Shown piece by piece: positions 1-5,801 of a DNA stretch of 35,871 nt; the stretch's first letter is position 1, and each line of letters starts with the position of its first letter. Source of the DNA: a virus; IMG/VR virus record IMGVR_UViG_3300022227_000012, positions 1 through 35,871 of that record. One strand, written 5' to 3'. A model generated the notes under the pieces. The model saw only the letters and a program-made list of their open reading frames with translations. It searched no databases and had not been told where the DNA came from. A program made the position numbers and the translations under genes.

Positions 1-817
1 GTTAATTATATACGAAGCCCTTAAGAATTATCGTATTTCCCTTAACCGCCTTTCGGACCTAAACAAGTCGAACGAAGTAGGTACTTTAATAGCAAAAGTA
101 AAAGGGAAAAAATGGATAATATTCCAAAAAGAAAACCCCCGGACGGGTGTAAATGTAAAAAGCCCGTAGTACACTTACGGGGCCGTAATGGTTCCGGTAA
201 GATTCGGGTATCTTGCCGAAACTGTAACAAGTGGGGACTAATAGACGATATTACCCGGAAGGTAAAAAACAAGCTTACCCGGGTAAACGTAAGGACCAAC
301 CCTATAAGGTCCGAAACCGGGATATTGCAACGGGCCATAGTGTCGCCGGATAAACATTTCCCACTAGAAGACCGCCCGGCTATGAATTGTTTAAAAAGGA
401 TAATAGAAATAGCTAACGCGGATACTTATATAGACCTTGGCGATGTAGTAGAAGGCGATTCGGTTTCGCAATATAAGGCGAAGGTAAAAGGTAAAATACC
501 CTTGGACTATAAAATAGCCGAAATAGACGCGGAAGTAAAAAATATTAAAGCCCGTTGGGACGATATGGACGAAGCTTTAGATAAGTCTTCGATTACTACT
601 AAATATTTAACAGTAGGAAACCACGACGAACGCTTCGACCGGTTCGTAAAAAAATACGAAGTCTTAAAAGACCAATACGGCTTTATCCCGTTATTTAAAG
701 TAAAAGAACGCGGTTATAAACCTATACCTTACGGCGAAATGTTAAAAATAGGCCGTCTACACTTTTACCACGGCCACCACGCCGGGGGAATATTCCACGC
801 CCGGACCCATTTATTAA
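1..817. repeat. Left copy of imperfect terminal redundancy
   Basis: This segment recurs at 35028-35871, at the other end of the window. Up to about position 134 the offset is 35027; after that it is 35054, because the right copy carries 27 extra bases. About 20 single-base differences are scattered through the rest. It covers the end of a small gene and most of the metallophosphoesterase gene. I infer that the sequence closes to a circle of about 35.03 kb and that the two ends come from different strain variants. A true diverged duplication is less likely because both copies end at arbitrary points inside genes. Confidence 0.9.
2..169 (+). CDS. Small hypothetical protein, 3' part (left copy)
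   Basis: The frame is open from the first bases and stops at TAG 167-169. It is the C-terminal part of the 83-residue protein encoded whole at 34972-35223. It reads from LIIYEALKNY to NPRTGVNVKSP and lacks the nine residues ERGMGKENP present in the right copy. It overlaps the metallophosphoesterase start by 58 bases in another frame, so the indel changes both proteins at once. I recognise no domain. Confidence 0.7.
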   Translation, partial: LIIYEALKNYRISLNRLSDLNKSNEVGTLIAKVKGKKWIIFQKENPRTGVNVKSP

Positions 818-1089
818 GATTTGGGATAAATGTAATATACGGCCACCACCACAGTATACAACATTACGAACTAGGCCATATAGACGGTGTTAAGTCGGCC
901 ACTTCGTTAGGTTGTCTTAAAGACCTATCCGGGGACGCTAACGAATGGCTTAAAAACCTTTCCCACGGTTGGGGCCACGCCGTCGCGTCCGTCGATTGGT
1001 ACGACGACGGTAACTACGTTACTAATATCCACAGAATAATAGGCGGTAAGACCGTCTTTTATGGTGAATACATAGACGGGAATATTTAA
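112..1089 (+). CDS. Calcineurin-like metallophosphoesterase with N-terminal zinc knuckle
   Basis: This 325-residue protein has the metal-binding blocks of the calcineurin-like phosphoesterase fold in order: SPDKH (78-82), GDVVEGD (110-116), GNHDE (169-173), HGHH (220-223) and GHHHS (244-248). The family hydrolyses phosphoester bonds using two metal ions. The first 40 residues carry C13-x-C15 and C35-x2-C38 with basic residues around them, which I read as a small zinc knuckle that may bind nucleic acid. The start ATG lies inside the preceding small gene, after a GGGAAAAA stretch. The stop overlaps the next start (TAATG), so translation is probably coupled. Phages often carry such enzymes near DNA-metabolism genes; the substrate cannot be told. 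The right-hand copy at 35139 has a longer N terminus. Confidence 0.88.
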   Translation: MDNIPKRKPPDGCKCKKPVVHLRGRNGSGKIRVSCRNCNKWGLIDDITRKVKNKLTRVNVRTNPIRSETGILQRAIVSPDKHFPLEDRPAMNCLKRIIEIANADTYIDLGDVVEGDSVSQYKAKVKGKIPLDYKIAEIDAEVKNIKARWDDMDEALDKSSITTKYLTVGNHDERFDRFVKKYEVLKDQYGFIPLFKVKERGYKPIPYGEMLKIGRLHFYHGHHAGGIFHARTHLLRFGINVIYGHHHSIQHYELGHIDGVKSATSLGCLKDLSGDANEWLKNLSHGWGHAVASVDWYDDGNYVTNIHRIIGGKTVFYGEYIDGNI

Positions 1090-1652
1090 TGACTTATTCA
1101 ATTACAGACGACGTAAATAAGGCCAAAGCTTGGGAATGTTTCTTTATGGAAGAAATGGGTAGGTTATTGGACCTTAAACTATTATGGAATCCGGACCGGT
1201 TTATTATAGATTGGTCCGTCGTAGATAAAAGCTTAAATATAATAACCCTTATTGAAGCGAAGGTACGAAAGAACCATAGCGTCAACAAGTGGGACGACTT
1301 TATGGTAGGTTTAAGGAAATACCAATGGGGAGTAAACTATTACCTAACTACTGGAATACCCTTCGTACTCGCTTTTAGGTTTAGCGACGCTATAGTAACT
1401 TATAAACATAATCCGGAAAAGAAGCTTATGGTAAAATATACCGGTAGGTCCGTTAATAAACGATGGTCCCAAGATGTTACCCCTTGTGTCCACATCCTTA
1501 AAAGCGATTGTAAAATATATAACCTTCCTTATTCTATTCCGGTCAATATGGTAGAAGACCTTAATACGAGGGTATGGAAGGACATAAGCCAACCTATCGA
1601 ACTTTACTTAAACAAGATATACGAAGGTAAAAGCTTTGTAAACTATGAGTAA
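1089..1652 (+). CDS. PD-(D/E)XK nuclease-like protein
   Basis: This is a 187-residue protein. Residues around 37-60 read FIIDWSVVD, then a short linker, then TLIEAKVRK. That is the D...E-x-K arrangement of the PD-(D/E)XK nuclease superfamily, with the acid and lysine on adjacent strands. The family cuts DNA using divalent metal; many small phage members are resolvase- or recombination-type nucleases. The rest has no motif I can name. It overlaps the metallophosphoesterase by one base and the next gene by eight, so all three are probably translated together. The fold is inferred from one motif region only. Confidence 0.55.
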   Translation: MTYSITDDVNKAKAWECFFMEEMGRLLDLKLLWNPDRFIIDWSVVDKSLNIITLIEAKVRKNHSVNKWDDFMVGLRKYQWGVNYYLTTGIPFVLAFRFSDAIVTYKHNPEKKLMVKYTGRSVNKRWSQDVTPCVHILKSDCKIYNLPYSIPVNMVEDLNTRVWKDISQPIELYLNKIYEGKSFVNYE

Positions 1653-2148
1653 AAAACATATTAAGAAACGATTAGGTAGTATACGCTTCTTAAGGTTAGA
1701 CGACCCTCATTACGATTGGGAAGCGTTAGAAAAGTCTTTATACTATGAGGGTTACCAACCGGGTAAATACGGCTACATAGAAGTACATAACGAAACTTGC
1801 GTAAACGGTAACCACCGTATGGAAATACTAACAAGATGTAAAGAAAATTTAGACCGGTGTATATGGGTAGCAAAGGTTAATAATTGGTCATACTTTTCCG
1901 GAATAACTATTACTATAATCCTTTCCCCTTTATTTCTACCTTATTTCTTCTTGTTTAGTTTAGTGCGACGCCTACTTAAGGCTACCGGCCTATATAAACC
2001 AAAGGTAAGACATTGGACCGATAAGCGGGGGTGGCATAAAAACTATAGGATAAAAGAATGGAAGAAAGCCTACCAAAAAGAAAACGCGGACGAACGGGTA
2101 AAACTATGGAATAAACCATACAAGAAACAAGGGGGGAATAAATGCTAA
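1645..2148 (+). CDS. ParB/sulfiredoxin-fold protein with a membrane segment
   Basis: This is a 167-residue protein. Residues 13-70 follow the ParB/Srx pattern: a start strand (SIRFLRLDD), a helix (DWEALEKSL), a strand (YGYIEVHN) and the hallmark NGNHRMEIL, comparable to the DGNHR motif of ParB-like domains, which in characterised members bind or hydrolyse nucleotides. A long hydrophobic stretch follows (about residues 88-112, ITITIILSPLFLPYFFLF), then a very basic tail rich in Lys, Arg and Trp. This predicts a ParB-like domain joined to a membrane anchor and a basic C terminus, an unusual order. It overlaps both neighbours. Function unknown; it may tether DNA or act on the host at the membrane. 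Confidence 0.5.
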   Translation: MSKKHIKKRLGSIRFLRLDDPHYDWEALEKSLYYEGYQPGKYGYIEVHNETCVNGNHRMEILTRCKENLDRCIWVAKVNNWSYFSGITITIILSPLFLPYFFLFSLVRRLLKATGLYKPKVRHWTDKRGWHKNYRIKEWKKAYQKENADERVKLWNKPYKKQGGNKC

Positions 2149-2264
2149 TAGATGTTATATATTTCTTGTGGAATATGGCCGGAATAGTGTTTTTTGGTGG
2201 AATAGGGGCCTTTCTAATGTATTTAGTAGGCTTAACCTTGTACGACTTTATTAACCGGCATTAG
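2142..2264 (+). CDS. 40-residue small membrane protein
   Basis: A short frame with a strong site (AAGGGGGGAATAA) just before its ATG, overlapping the end of the ParB-like gene by seven bases. The product is almost all hydrophobic: a helix from about residue 4 to 34 with a glycine-rich centre (GIVFFGGIGAFLMY), ending in YDFINRH. It looks like a single-pass inner-membrane micropeptide. Phage proteins of this kind can be holin-like, superinfection-exclusion or host-takeover factors, but nothing here separates these. Confidence 0.6.
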   Translation: MLIDVIYFLWNMAGIVFFGGIGAFLMYLVGLTLYDFINRH

Positions 2265-2276
2265 GGGGGTTTTATA

Positions 2277-2477
2277 GTGATTAACATAAAAAGAAATTGG
2301 CAAGGTGTAGGGTTGGCACTCTACGGTAAGCCCCCCCTTTTTCCCTTATATTACAACGATATAAGGCGTATCCCTAGCGAGGGATGCGATTATTCAATTA
2401 TGGAATGTAACTCATTTTGCGGTCCCTTAAAAAAGACTGACGGGGGGCCCAAGTGCATAACCCGGACCATACACTAA
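2277..2477 (+). CDS. Hypothetical cysteine-containing small protein
   Basis: This is a 66-residue protein starting at GTG behind a GGGGGG run. The second half has four cysteines (GCDYSIMECNSFCGPLKK and PKC), which could bind a metal, though the spacing matches no family I know. One CATCCCTCG-type element lies inside the gene and encodes IPSEG. It sits in a chain of small early genes, 12 bases after the membrane micropeptide. I do not recognise a function. Confidence 0.45.
   Translation: MINIKRNWQGVGLALYGKPPLFPLYYNDIRRIPSEGCDYSIMECNSFCGPLKKTDGGPKCITRTIH
2378..2386 (-). repeat. CATCCCTCG element, copy 1
   Basis: CGAGGGATG on this strand, inside the small cysteine-containing gene. It is preceded by TATCCCTAG, which makes a loose inverted pair around TAGCGA. 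One of five copies of a nine-base core that share more bases outside it. Confidence 0.6.
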
Positions 2478-2493
2478 CTAAAGGGAGAATCAA

Positions 2494-2817
2494 ATGGCGT
2501 TAGAAATAGAACAGAGTAAGGGGGTACTATTCCCCAACGATTACAAGACAGAAGGCGACAACCAACCGGACTTTAGGGGTGAAGTAGAACTCCCCCCGGG
2601 GTATGGGTACACCGGACCAAAGGACGGCATACCGGAAGGGATAAGCCCCACCCGGCTAAGGATAGTCGTATGGGATAACACAAGTAAGGCCGGTAAGCCT
2701 TATAGGTCCATAGAAGTAAATACACCCAAGCCCCCTAAACAATCACATCCCTCGTCTGAGGATTCAACCTATAAGCCTACAAGTACAACAACAAGTAAGA
2801 CCGAACTACCCTTTTAA
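2494..2817 (+). CDS. Single-stranded DNA-binding-like protein
   Basis: This is a 107-residue protein with a good ribosome site (AGGGAGAATCAA). The segment from about residue 9 to 80 (GVLFPNDYKTEGDNQPDFRG, then LRIVVWDNTSKAGKPYRSIE) resembles small OB-fold proteins in which a strand, a PDYRG-type turn and a W-x-NTSKKG strand recur. The C terminus is a flexible Ser/Thr/Pro stretch ending in TELPF, like the conserved tip of SSB proteins (DDDIPF type), which recruits partners. Both points suggest a single-strand DNA-binding role in replication or recombination. A CATCCCTCG element lies in the flexible tail (HPSSED). The family is inferred from pattern only. Confidence 0.45.
   Translation: MALEIEQSKGVLFPNDYKTEGDNQPDFRGEVELPPGYGYTGPKDGIPEGISPTRLRIVVWDNTSKAGKPYRSIEVNTPKPPKQSHPSSEDSTYKPTSTTTSKTELPF
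2746..2754 (+). repeat. CATCCCTCG element, copy 2
   Basis: CACATCCCTCGTCTGAG in the + orientation, within the disordered tail of the SSB-like gene, where it is read as HPSSE. It matches copy 4 at 3337 over most of 17 bases, and the same HPSSE residues appear in that unrelated gene. Confidence 0.65.
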
Positions 2818-2847
2818 GGGGCTAACCTCTTCCGGTATGCCGATTGT

Positions 2848-2876
2848 TTACTGTAGCCATAGGGTAAGTATATAAT
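2848..2876 (+). promoter_or_regulatory. Possible sigma70-type promoter
   Basis: TTACTG at 2848-2853 and a perfect TATAAT at 2871-2876, 17 bases apart, in the 59-base gap before the coiled-coil gene. The ATG at 2877 touches the -10 box, so a transcript from here would start after that ATG and would serve downstream genes only. The TATAAT may simply be an AT-rich spacer. Confidence 0.3.
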
Positions 2877-3089
2877 ATGAACATAGAAAACCTTATAACG
2901 CTTAAGGCTAATGTAGAGCGAACCATAGACGGGGCTATCCATACCATTAGTAGGGTAAGGGAATTAGAGAAGGAAGTGGCCCGCCTACAAGAAGCTAACC
3001 GCTTATTAGAAGATGAGCGGGACACTATGGCCCGGCAACTAAACGACGCCAAGAATAAGGCACGACTAGAAGCCGGGTTAATATTGTAG
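2877..3089 (+). CDS. Small coiled-coil protein
   Basis: A 70-residue, strongly helical, charged protein. From about residue 25 to 65 it shows heptads (RVRELEKEVARLQEANRLLE) ending in basic residues, which is clear coiled-coil character. No cysteines, no membrane segment. It is probably a small oligomer or adaptor. The gene lies between CATCCCTCG copies 2 and 3, which point in opposite directions. There is no strong ribosome site (only a weak GGGTAAG), so the start is less certain. Function unknown. Confidence 0.5.
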   Translation: MNIENLITLKANVERTIDGAIHTISRVRELEKEVARLQEANRLLEDERDTMARQLNDAKNKARLEAGLIL

Positions 3090-3096
3090 GGCCGAC

Positions 3097-3115
3097 GCTC
3101 TGGCGAGGGATGTGG
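3097..3115 (-). repeat. CATCCCTCG element, copy 3 (19 bp, intergenic)
   Basis: The 19 bases from GCTCTGGCGAGG to TGTGG are the reverse complement of copy 4 at 3337-3355, with one mismatch. The pair encloses the 56-residue membrane protein gene at 3147. It is the only copy in a non-coding gap. Confidence 0.7.
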
Positions 3116-3154
3116 TTATGTTAGAACTCAAACGTGGGATGTGGTTATGTTAGA
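3107..3154 (+). repeat. 29-bp tandem duplication at a gene start
   Basis: The 19-base string GGGATGTGGTTATGTTAGA occurs at 3107-3125 and again at 3136-3154, a 29-base period. Each copy contains ATGTTAGA, so the start codon of the downstream membrane gene is duplicated. The upstream ATG at 3118 opens only an 11-codon frame. The first copy overlaps CATCCCTCG copy 3. Confidence 0.75.
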
Positions 3155-3317
3155 CGTGTTAAGCTTTCTGTTGGTCTTTATAGTGGGTATATATGCCGGG
3201 GCCTACCTTTCTTTTAAGGGTATGTCAAAGGCCATAGAGAAGCTACAGATAGTACACCGGAAGGAACTTAAAGAACTGTTTAATACACTAAAGGGAAACA
3301 ACTATGGCGAAGGATAA
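3147..3317 (+). CDS. 56-residue membrane protein with charged helix
   Basis: Begins at the second ATGTTAGA of a tandem duplication. Residues 2-22 form a hydrophobic helix (LDVLSFLLVFIVGIYAGAYL), followed by a charged amphipathic helix (KAIEKLQIVHRKELKELF). This is an N-anchored single-pass layout. The end overlaps the next start by 14 bases. The gene is bracketed by a 19-bp inverted repeat (3097-3115 and 3337-3355). No family recognised. Confidence 0.5.
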   Translation: MLDVLSFLLVFIVGIYAGAYLSFKGMSKAIEKLQIVHRKELKELFNTLKGNNYGEG

Positions 3318-3528
3318 GATAAGGATGAGGGATAAGCCACATCCCTCGTCAGAGCAACCGAAGATAAGGATAGGGGACAAGATACGGACCAGTGGCGGAA
3401 CGGGCCTTACAGTAATAGCAACGACCGGGACGGGGGCTTATTGTATGCACCTAACCCCACTACATAAACCCCATAAGGACGCGGTCTTTATACCTTACTC
3501 CGACCTAACACTACAGAAAGGAAAGTAG
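3304..3528 (+). CDS. Hypothetical small basic protein
   Basis: This is a 74-residue protein with a good ribosome site (AAAGGGAAACAACT). The N terminus is charged and carries HPSSE from CATCCCTCG copy 4. Residues 20-70 look like a small beta barrel (IRIGDKIRTSGGTGLTVIA, then AVFIPYSDLTL), SH3-like in rhythm. It ends one base before the VRR-NUC nuclease, so the two are probably co-translated. No function is assigned. Confidence 0.5.
   Translation: MAKDKIRMRDKPHPSSEQPKIRIGDKIRTSGGTGLTVIATTGTGAYCMHLTPLHKPHKDAVFIPYSDLTLQKGK
3337..3355 (+). repeat. CATCCCTCG element, copy 4 (19 bp)
   Basis: CCACATCCCTCGTCAGAGC in the + orientation, read in frame as HPSSE within the 74-residue gene. It is the inverted partner of copy 3, with 221 bases between the two. 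Confidence 0.7.
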
Positions 3529-3529
3529 T

Positions 3530-3898
3530 ATGGCATATAAAGAAAGGGATATACAACGCCACATAATAAGCCTACTCAAGCTAATGCCGGAACTTGTCCC
3601 GGTTATATTCCGGGTAAATGCCGGGGCGGTCCAAACAAAGCAAGACCGCTATGTTAGGTTAGCACCTAAAGGGGTAAGCGATATTATAGGAATGTTAAGG
3701 GGTGGATTCTTATTGGCCATAGAAGTAAAGACCCCGGAAAGAAAGAATAGGGTAACCATAGAACAACAAAACTTTTTAGACATAGTACGCTTATACGGGG
3801 GGTTAAGCTTTGTTTGTTGGGACCCGGAAGACGCGGTTAAACAAATAAACGACTACACTATCGAACGCGAATTAGAACGCAACGAACGGGCCGAATGA
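3530..3898 (+). CDS. VRR-NUC domain nuclease
   Basis: This 122-residue protein matches the VRR-NUC family, the PD-(D/E)XK variant found in phages and in FAN1. An N-terminal helix (ERDIQRHIISLL) is followed by GVSDIIGML, then AIEVKTPE with the E-x-K catalytic pair, and QQNFLDIVRLYGG. Family members cut branched or flapped DNA, and single-domain phage versions are thought to act as junction resolvases. Length is typical. It sits just upstream of the packaging genes, which fits trimming of replication or recombination intermediates before packaging. Start ATG follows GAAAGGAAAG. Confidence 0.82.
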   Translation: MAYKERDIQRHIISLLKLMPELVPVIFRVNAGAVQTKQDRYVRLAPKGVSDIIGMLRGGFLLAIEVKTPERKNRVTIEQQNFLDIVRLYGGLSFVCWDPEDAVKQINDYTIERELERNERAE

Positions 3899-4108
3899 AT
3901 GAATGGACGTTATAAGGGACTAAAAATTATAAACTTAAATGTTGTCCGGAATATAGAAATATGGGGGGAATGGCAAGGGCTAAGTAAGGGGGAGTGGACC
4001 TATAAACATAAAGTAGAATACTTGGCCCAGAAATATTTCTTAAGTGTTAAACGAGTGCAAAACTTAATAAGCGAAATGGCCGGTATGGTCGAAGGTCCCA
4101 TTAAATAG
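3899..4108 (+). CDS. Small HTH-like protein
   Basis: This is a 69-residue protein starting in an ATGAATGAATG run directly after the nuclease stop. Residues about 37-58 (HKVEYLAQKYFLSVKRVQNL) have the spacing of a helix-turn-helix: a helix, a short turn and a second recognition-type helix, as in sigma-like or Mor-like proteins. The first half is strand-rich. It lies immediately before the terminase genes, so a role in late-gene control or packaging initiation is possible but unproven. Confidence 0.45.
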   Translation: MNGRYKGLKIINLNVVRNIEIWGEWQGLSKGEWTYKHKVEYLAQKYFLSVKRVQNLISEMAGMVEGPIK

Positions 4109-4167
4109 GGGTATGTATTTGTTTTTATTAAGTGGTATACTGGTCCAAGCTAAAGGAAAATAAAGCT

Positions 4168-4575
4168 ATGACTATGGCAAGGACAAAGCCAAACAGTAAA
4201 GGCCCGGGAAGGCCGAAGATTAACATAGATTGGGACGACTTGGATAAGTTACTGGCCCTACAATGTACACTAGAAGAGGTAGCTTTCTTCTTTGACGTTA
4301 GCCCGGATACAATACAACGACGGGTAAAATCGGTTAAACGATGTACCTTTGGGGAATACTATAAACTTAAGTCGGCCGGTGGCCGGACTTCGATAAGGCG
4401 TAAACAGTTCGAAGAGGCTTTAGACGGTTCTATCCCTATGTTAATATGGTTAGGTAAACAGTATTTAGGACAAAAGGATAAGAAGGAAACCGAAATAACC
4501 GAACTTAAACCTATTAAAGTCTTGGACATTATGACCGAGGAAGACTTGGTAGCGAACTTATCCATTTCGAACTAA
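4168..4575 (+). CDS. terS: Terminase small subunit
   Basis: This is a 135-residue protein counted from the ATG at 4168, which has AAAGGAAA eight bases upstream; a GTG at 4132 is in frame but has no site. After a GRPK tail, the segment IDWDDLDKLLALQCTLEEVA leads into VSPDTIQRRVK, a DNA-binding helix-turn-helix. RRKQFEEALDGSIPMLIWLG plus KQYLGQKDK is the signature of phage TerS proteins of this type. The subunit recognises the packaging site and loads the large subunit. The 3' end overlaps the likely TerL start, and the large subunit frame follows immediately. Confidence 0.85.
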   Translation: MTMARTKPNSKGPGRPKINIDWDDLDKLLALQCTLEEVAFFFDVSPDTIQRRVKSVKRCTFGEYYKLKSAGGRTSIRRKQFEEALDGSIPMLIWLGKQYLGQKDKKETEITELKPIKVLDIMTEEDLVANLSISN

Positions 4576-5792
4576 AGACAAACCAAAAGAAGGTTTTACA
4601 AAGTACGAGCCGGTTTACAATTTTATCCGCCGGAAGACGCTTCGGAAAATCGACCATAGGATTACTATATCTTTTAAACGGGGACTTAATACCCGGTGGT
4701 CGCTATTGGTTTCTTGGACCCACCTACCGCCAGACCCGGTTAATAGCTTGGCACTTATTAAAGGGAATGTTTAGAAACCAACCGGTAAAGATGAACGAAA
4801 CGAACTTAAGCGTAACACTACCCAACGAGGCGGAAGTAAGATTAGTGGGGGCCGATAGGCCGGATAACTTACGCGGTAGTTTTCTTAACCGGGTAGTATT
4901 GGACGAAATAGCTTATATTAAACCGGGAACCTTCGAAGAGGTAATTTTCCCAATGTTAGGAACGACTAAACCCCCCGGCCGGGCCTTGTTTACCGGGACC
5001 CCTAACGGAATGGGACCTTTTAAAAAGTATTTTGATTACGGTAACGACCCAAATAATAAAGATTGGGGAAGCTTCCACTTTACCACTTTAGAAGGCGGTT
5101 ACGTCCCGGCCGACGAAGTAGCAAGGGCCAAGGAATATTTAGACCCCCGAACCTTTAGCCAAGAATATTTAGGGACTTTCGAAAATTACGGGGGGCAACT
5201 ATATTATACTTTTAAACAAACCCCCCATACGGCCGACTTAAAACATAACCCCAACCTACCTATATGGATAACCGCCGACTTTAATAAAGAACCTATGGTA
5301 TGGGAAATAGCCCAAATACACGACAAGCGGTTAAATATAATCGACGAAATCTATATACGCTATTCGGCCAAGACCCATATAGCCGTCGCGGAATTCTTGA
5401 AGCGTTACGGAAACGTTACAAATAAGTTAGTATATGTTACCGGGGACGCGTCTAATAACTACGAAAGCCATAGGGACTATACGACGGACTATATAATTAT
5501 CCGCGACGCTCTAATGGAAAAGGGTTTCCGGGTAGTGGTACAAGTACCGAAGCGGAATCCAAATATAAACAATCGTATAAATATAGTTTGTAGCCTACTA
5601 ACTAATGGCCGTTTAACTATTTCCCCCAAGTGTAAACAGTTAATAGACGACTTAAACCAAGTAGAAAGCGATAATAAAGGGGGCAAAAACAAAGAGGACC
5701 CGGCCCGTACTCACAGTAGCGACGCGTTAGATTATCTTGTGTGGCGACTATTTAGCCGGGAATTCTTTAAACAAACAATAAAACAAATTTAG
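4560..5792 (+). CDS. terL: Terminase large subunit (ATPase/nuclease), non-canonical start
   Basis: The packaging motor, about 410 residues. Walker A is SAGRRFGKST (residues 23-32), Walker B is VVLDE (D115, E116), and the coupling segment is TGTPNG. The nuclease domain shows ITADFN (D240), VTGDAS (D296) and HSSDALDY (D388). The frame is open back to a stop at 4515, but there is no ATG, GTG or TTG before 4767, and that ATG lies beyond Walker A. The most natural start is ATC at 4560, which gives the usual N terminus (HFELKTNQKKVLQS) and a 16-base overlap with TerS. Alternatives are a -1 frameshift from TerS or a sequence error. The product is certain; the 5' end is not. Confidence 0.85.
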   Translation: MHFELKTNQKKVLQSTSRFTILSAGRRFGKSTIGLLYLLNGDLIPGGRYWFLGPTYRQTRLIAWHLLKGMFRNQPVKMNETNLSVTLPNEAEVRLVGADRPDNLRGSFLNRVVLDEIAYIKPGTFEEVIFPMLGTTKPPGRALFTGTPNGMGPFKKYFDYGNDPNNKDWGSFHFTTLEGGYVPADEVARAKEYLDPRTFSQEYLGTFENYGGQLYYTFKQTPHTADLKHNPNLPIWITADFNKEPMVWEIAQIHDKRLNIIDEIYIRYSAKTHIAVAEFLKRYGNVTNKLVYVTGDASNNYESHRDYTTDYIIIRDALMEKGFRVVVQVPKRNPNINNRINIVCSLLTNGRLTISPKCKQLIDDLNQVESDNKGGKNKEDPARTHSSDALDYLVWRLFSREFFKQTIKQI

Positions 5793-5801
5793 GATAAGAT
5801 T

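Noticed and set aside
3118-3153. 11-codon frame starting at the first ATGTTAGA copy
   Set aside because: Created by the 29-base duplication and read in a frame with no conserved content; the second copy starts a better gene.
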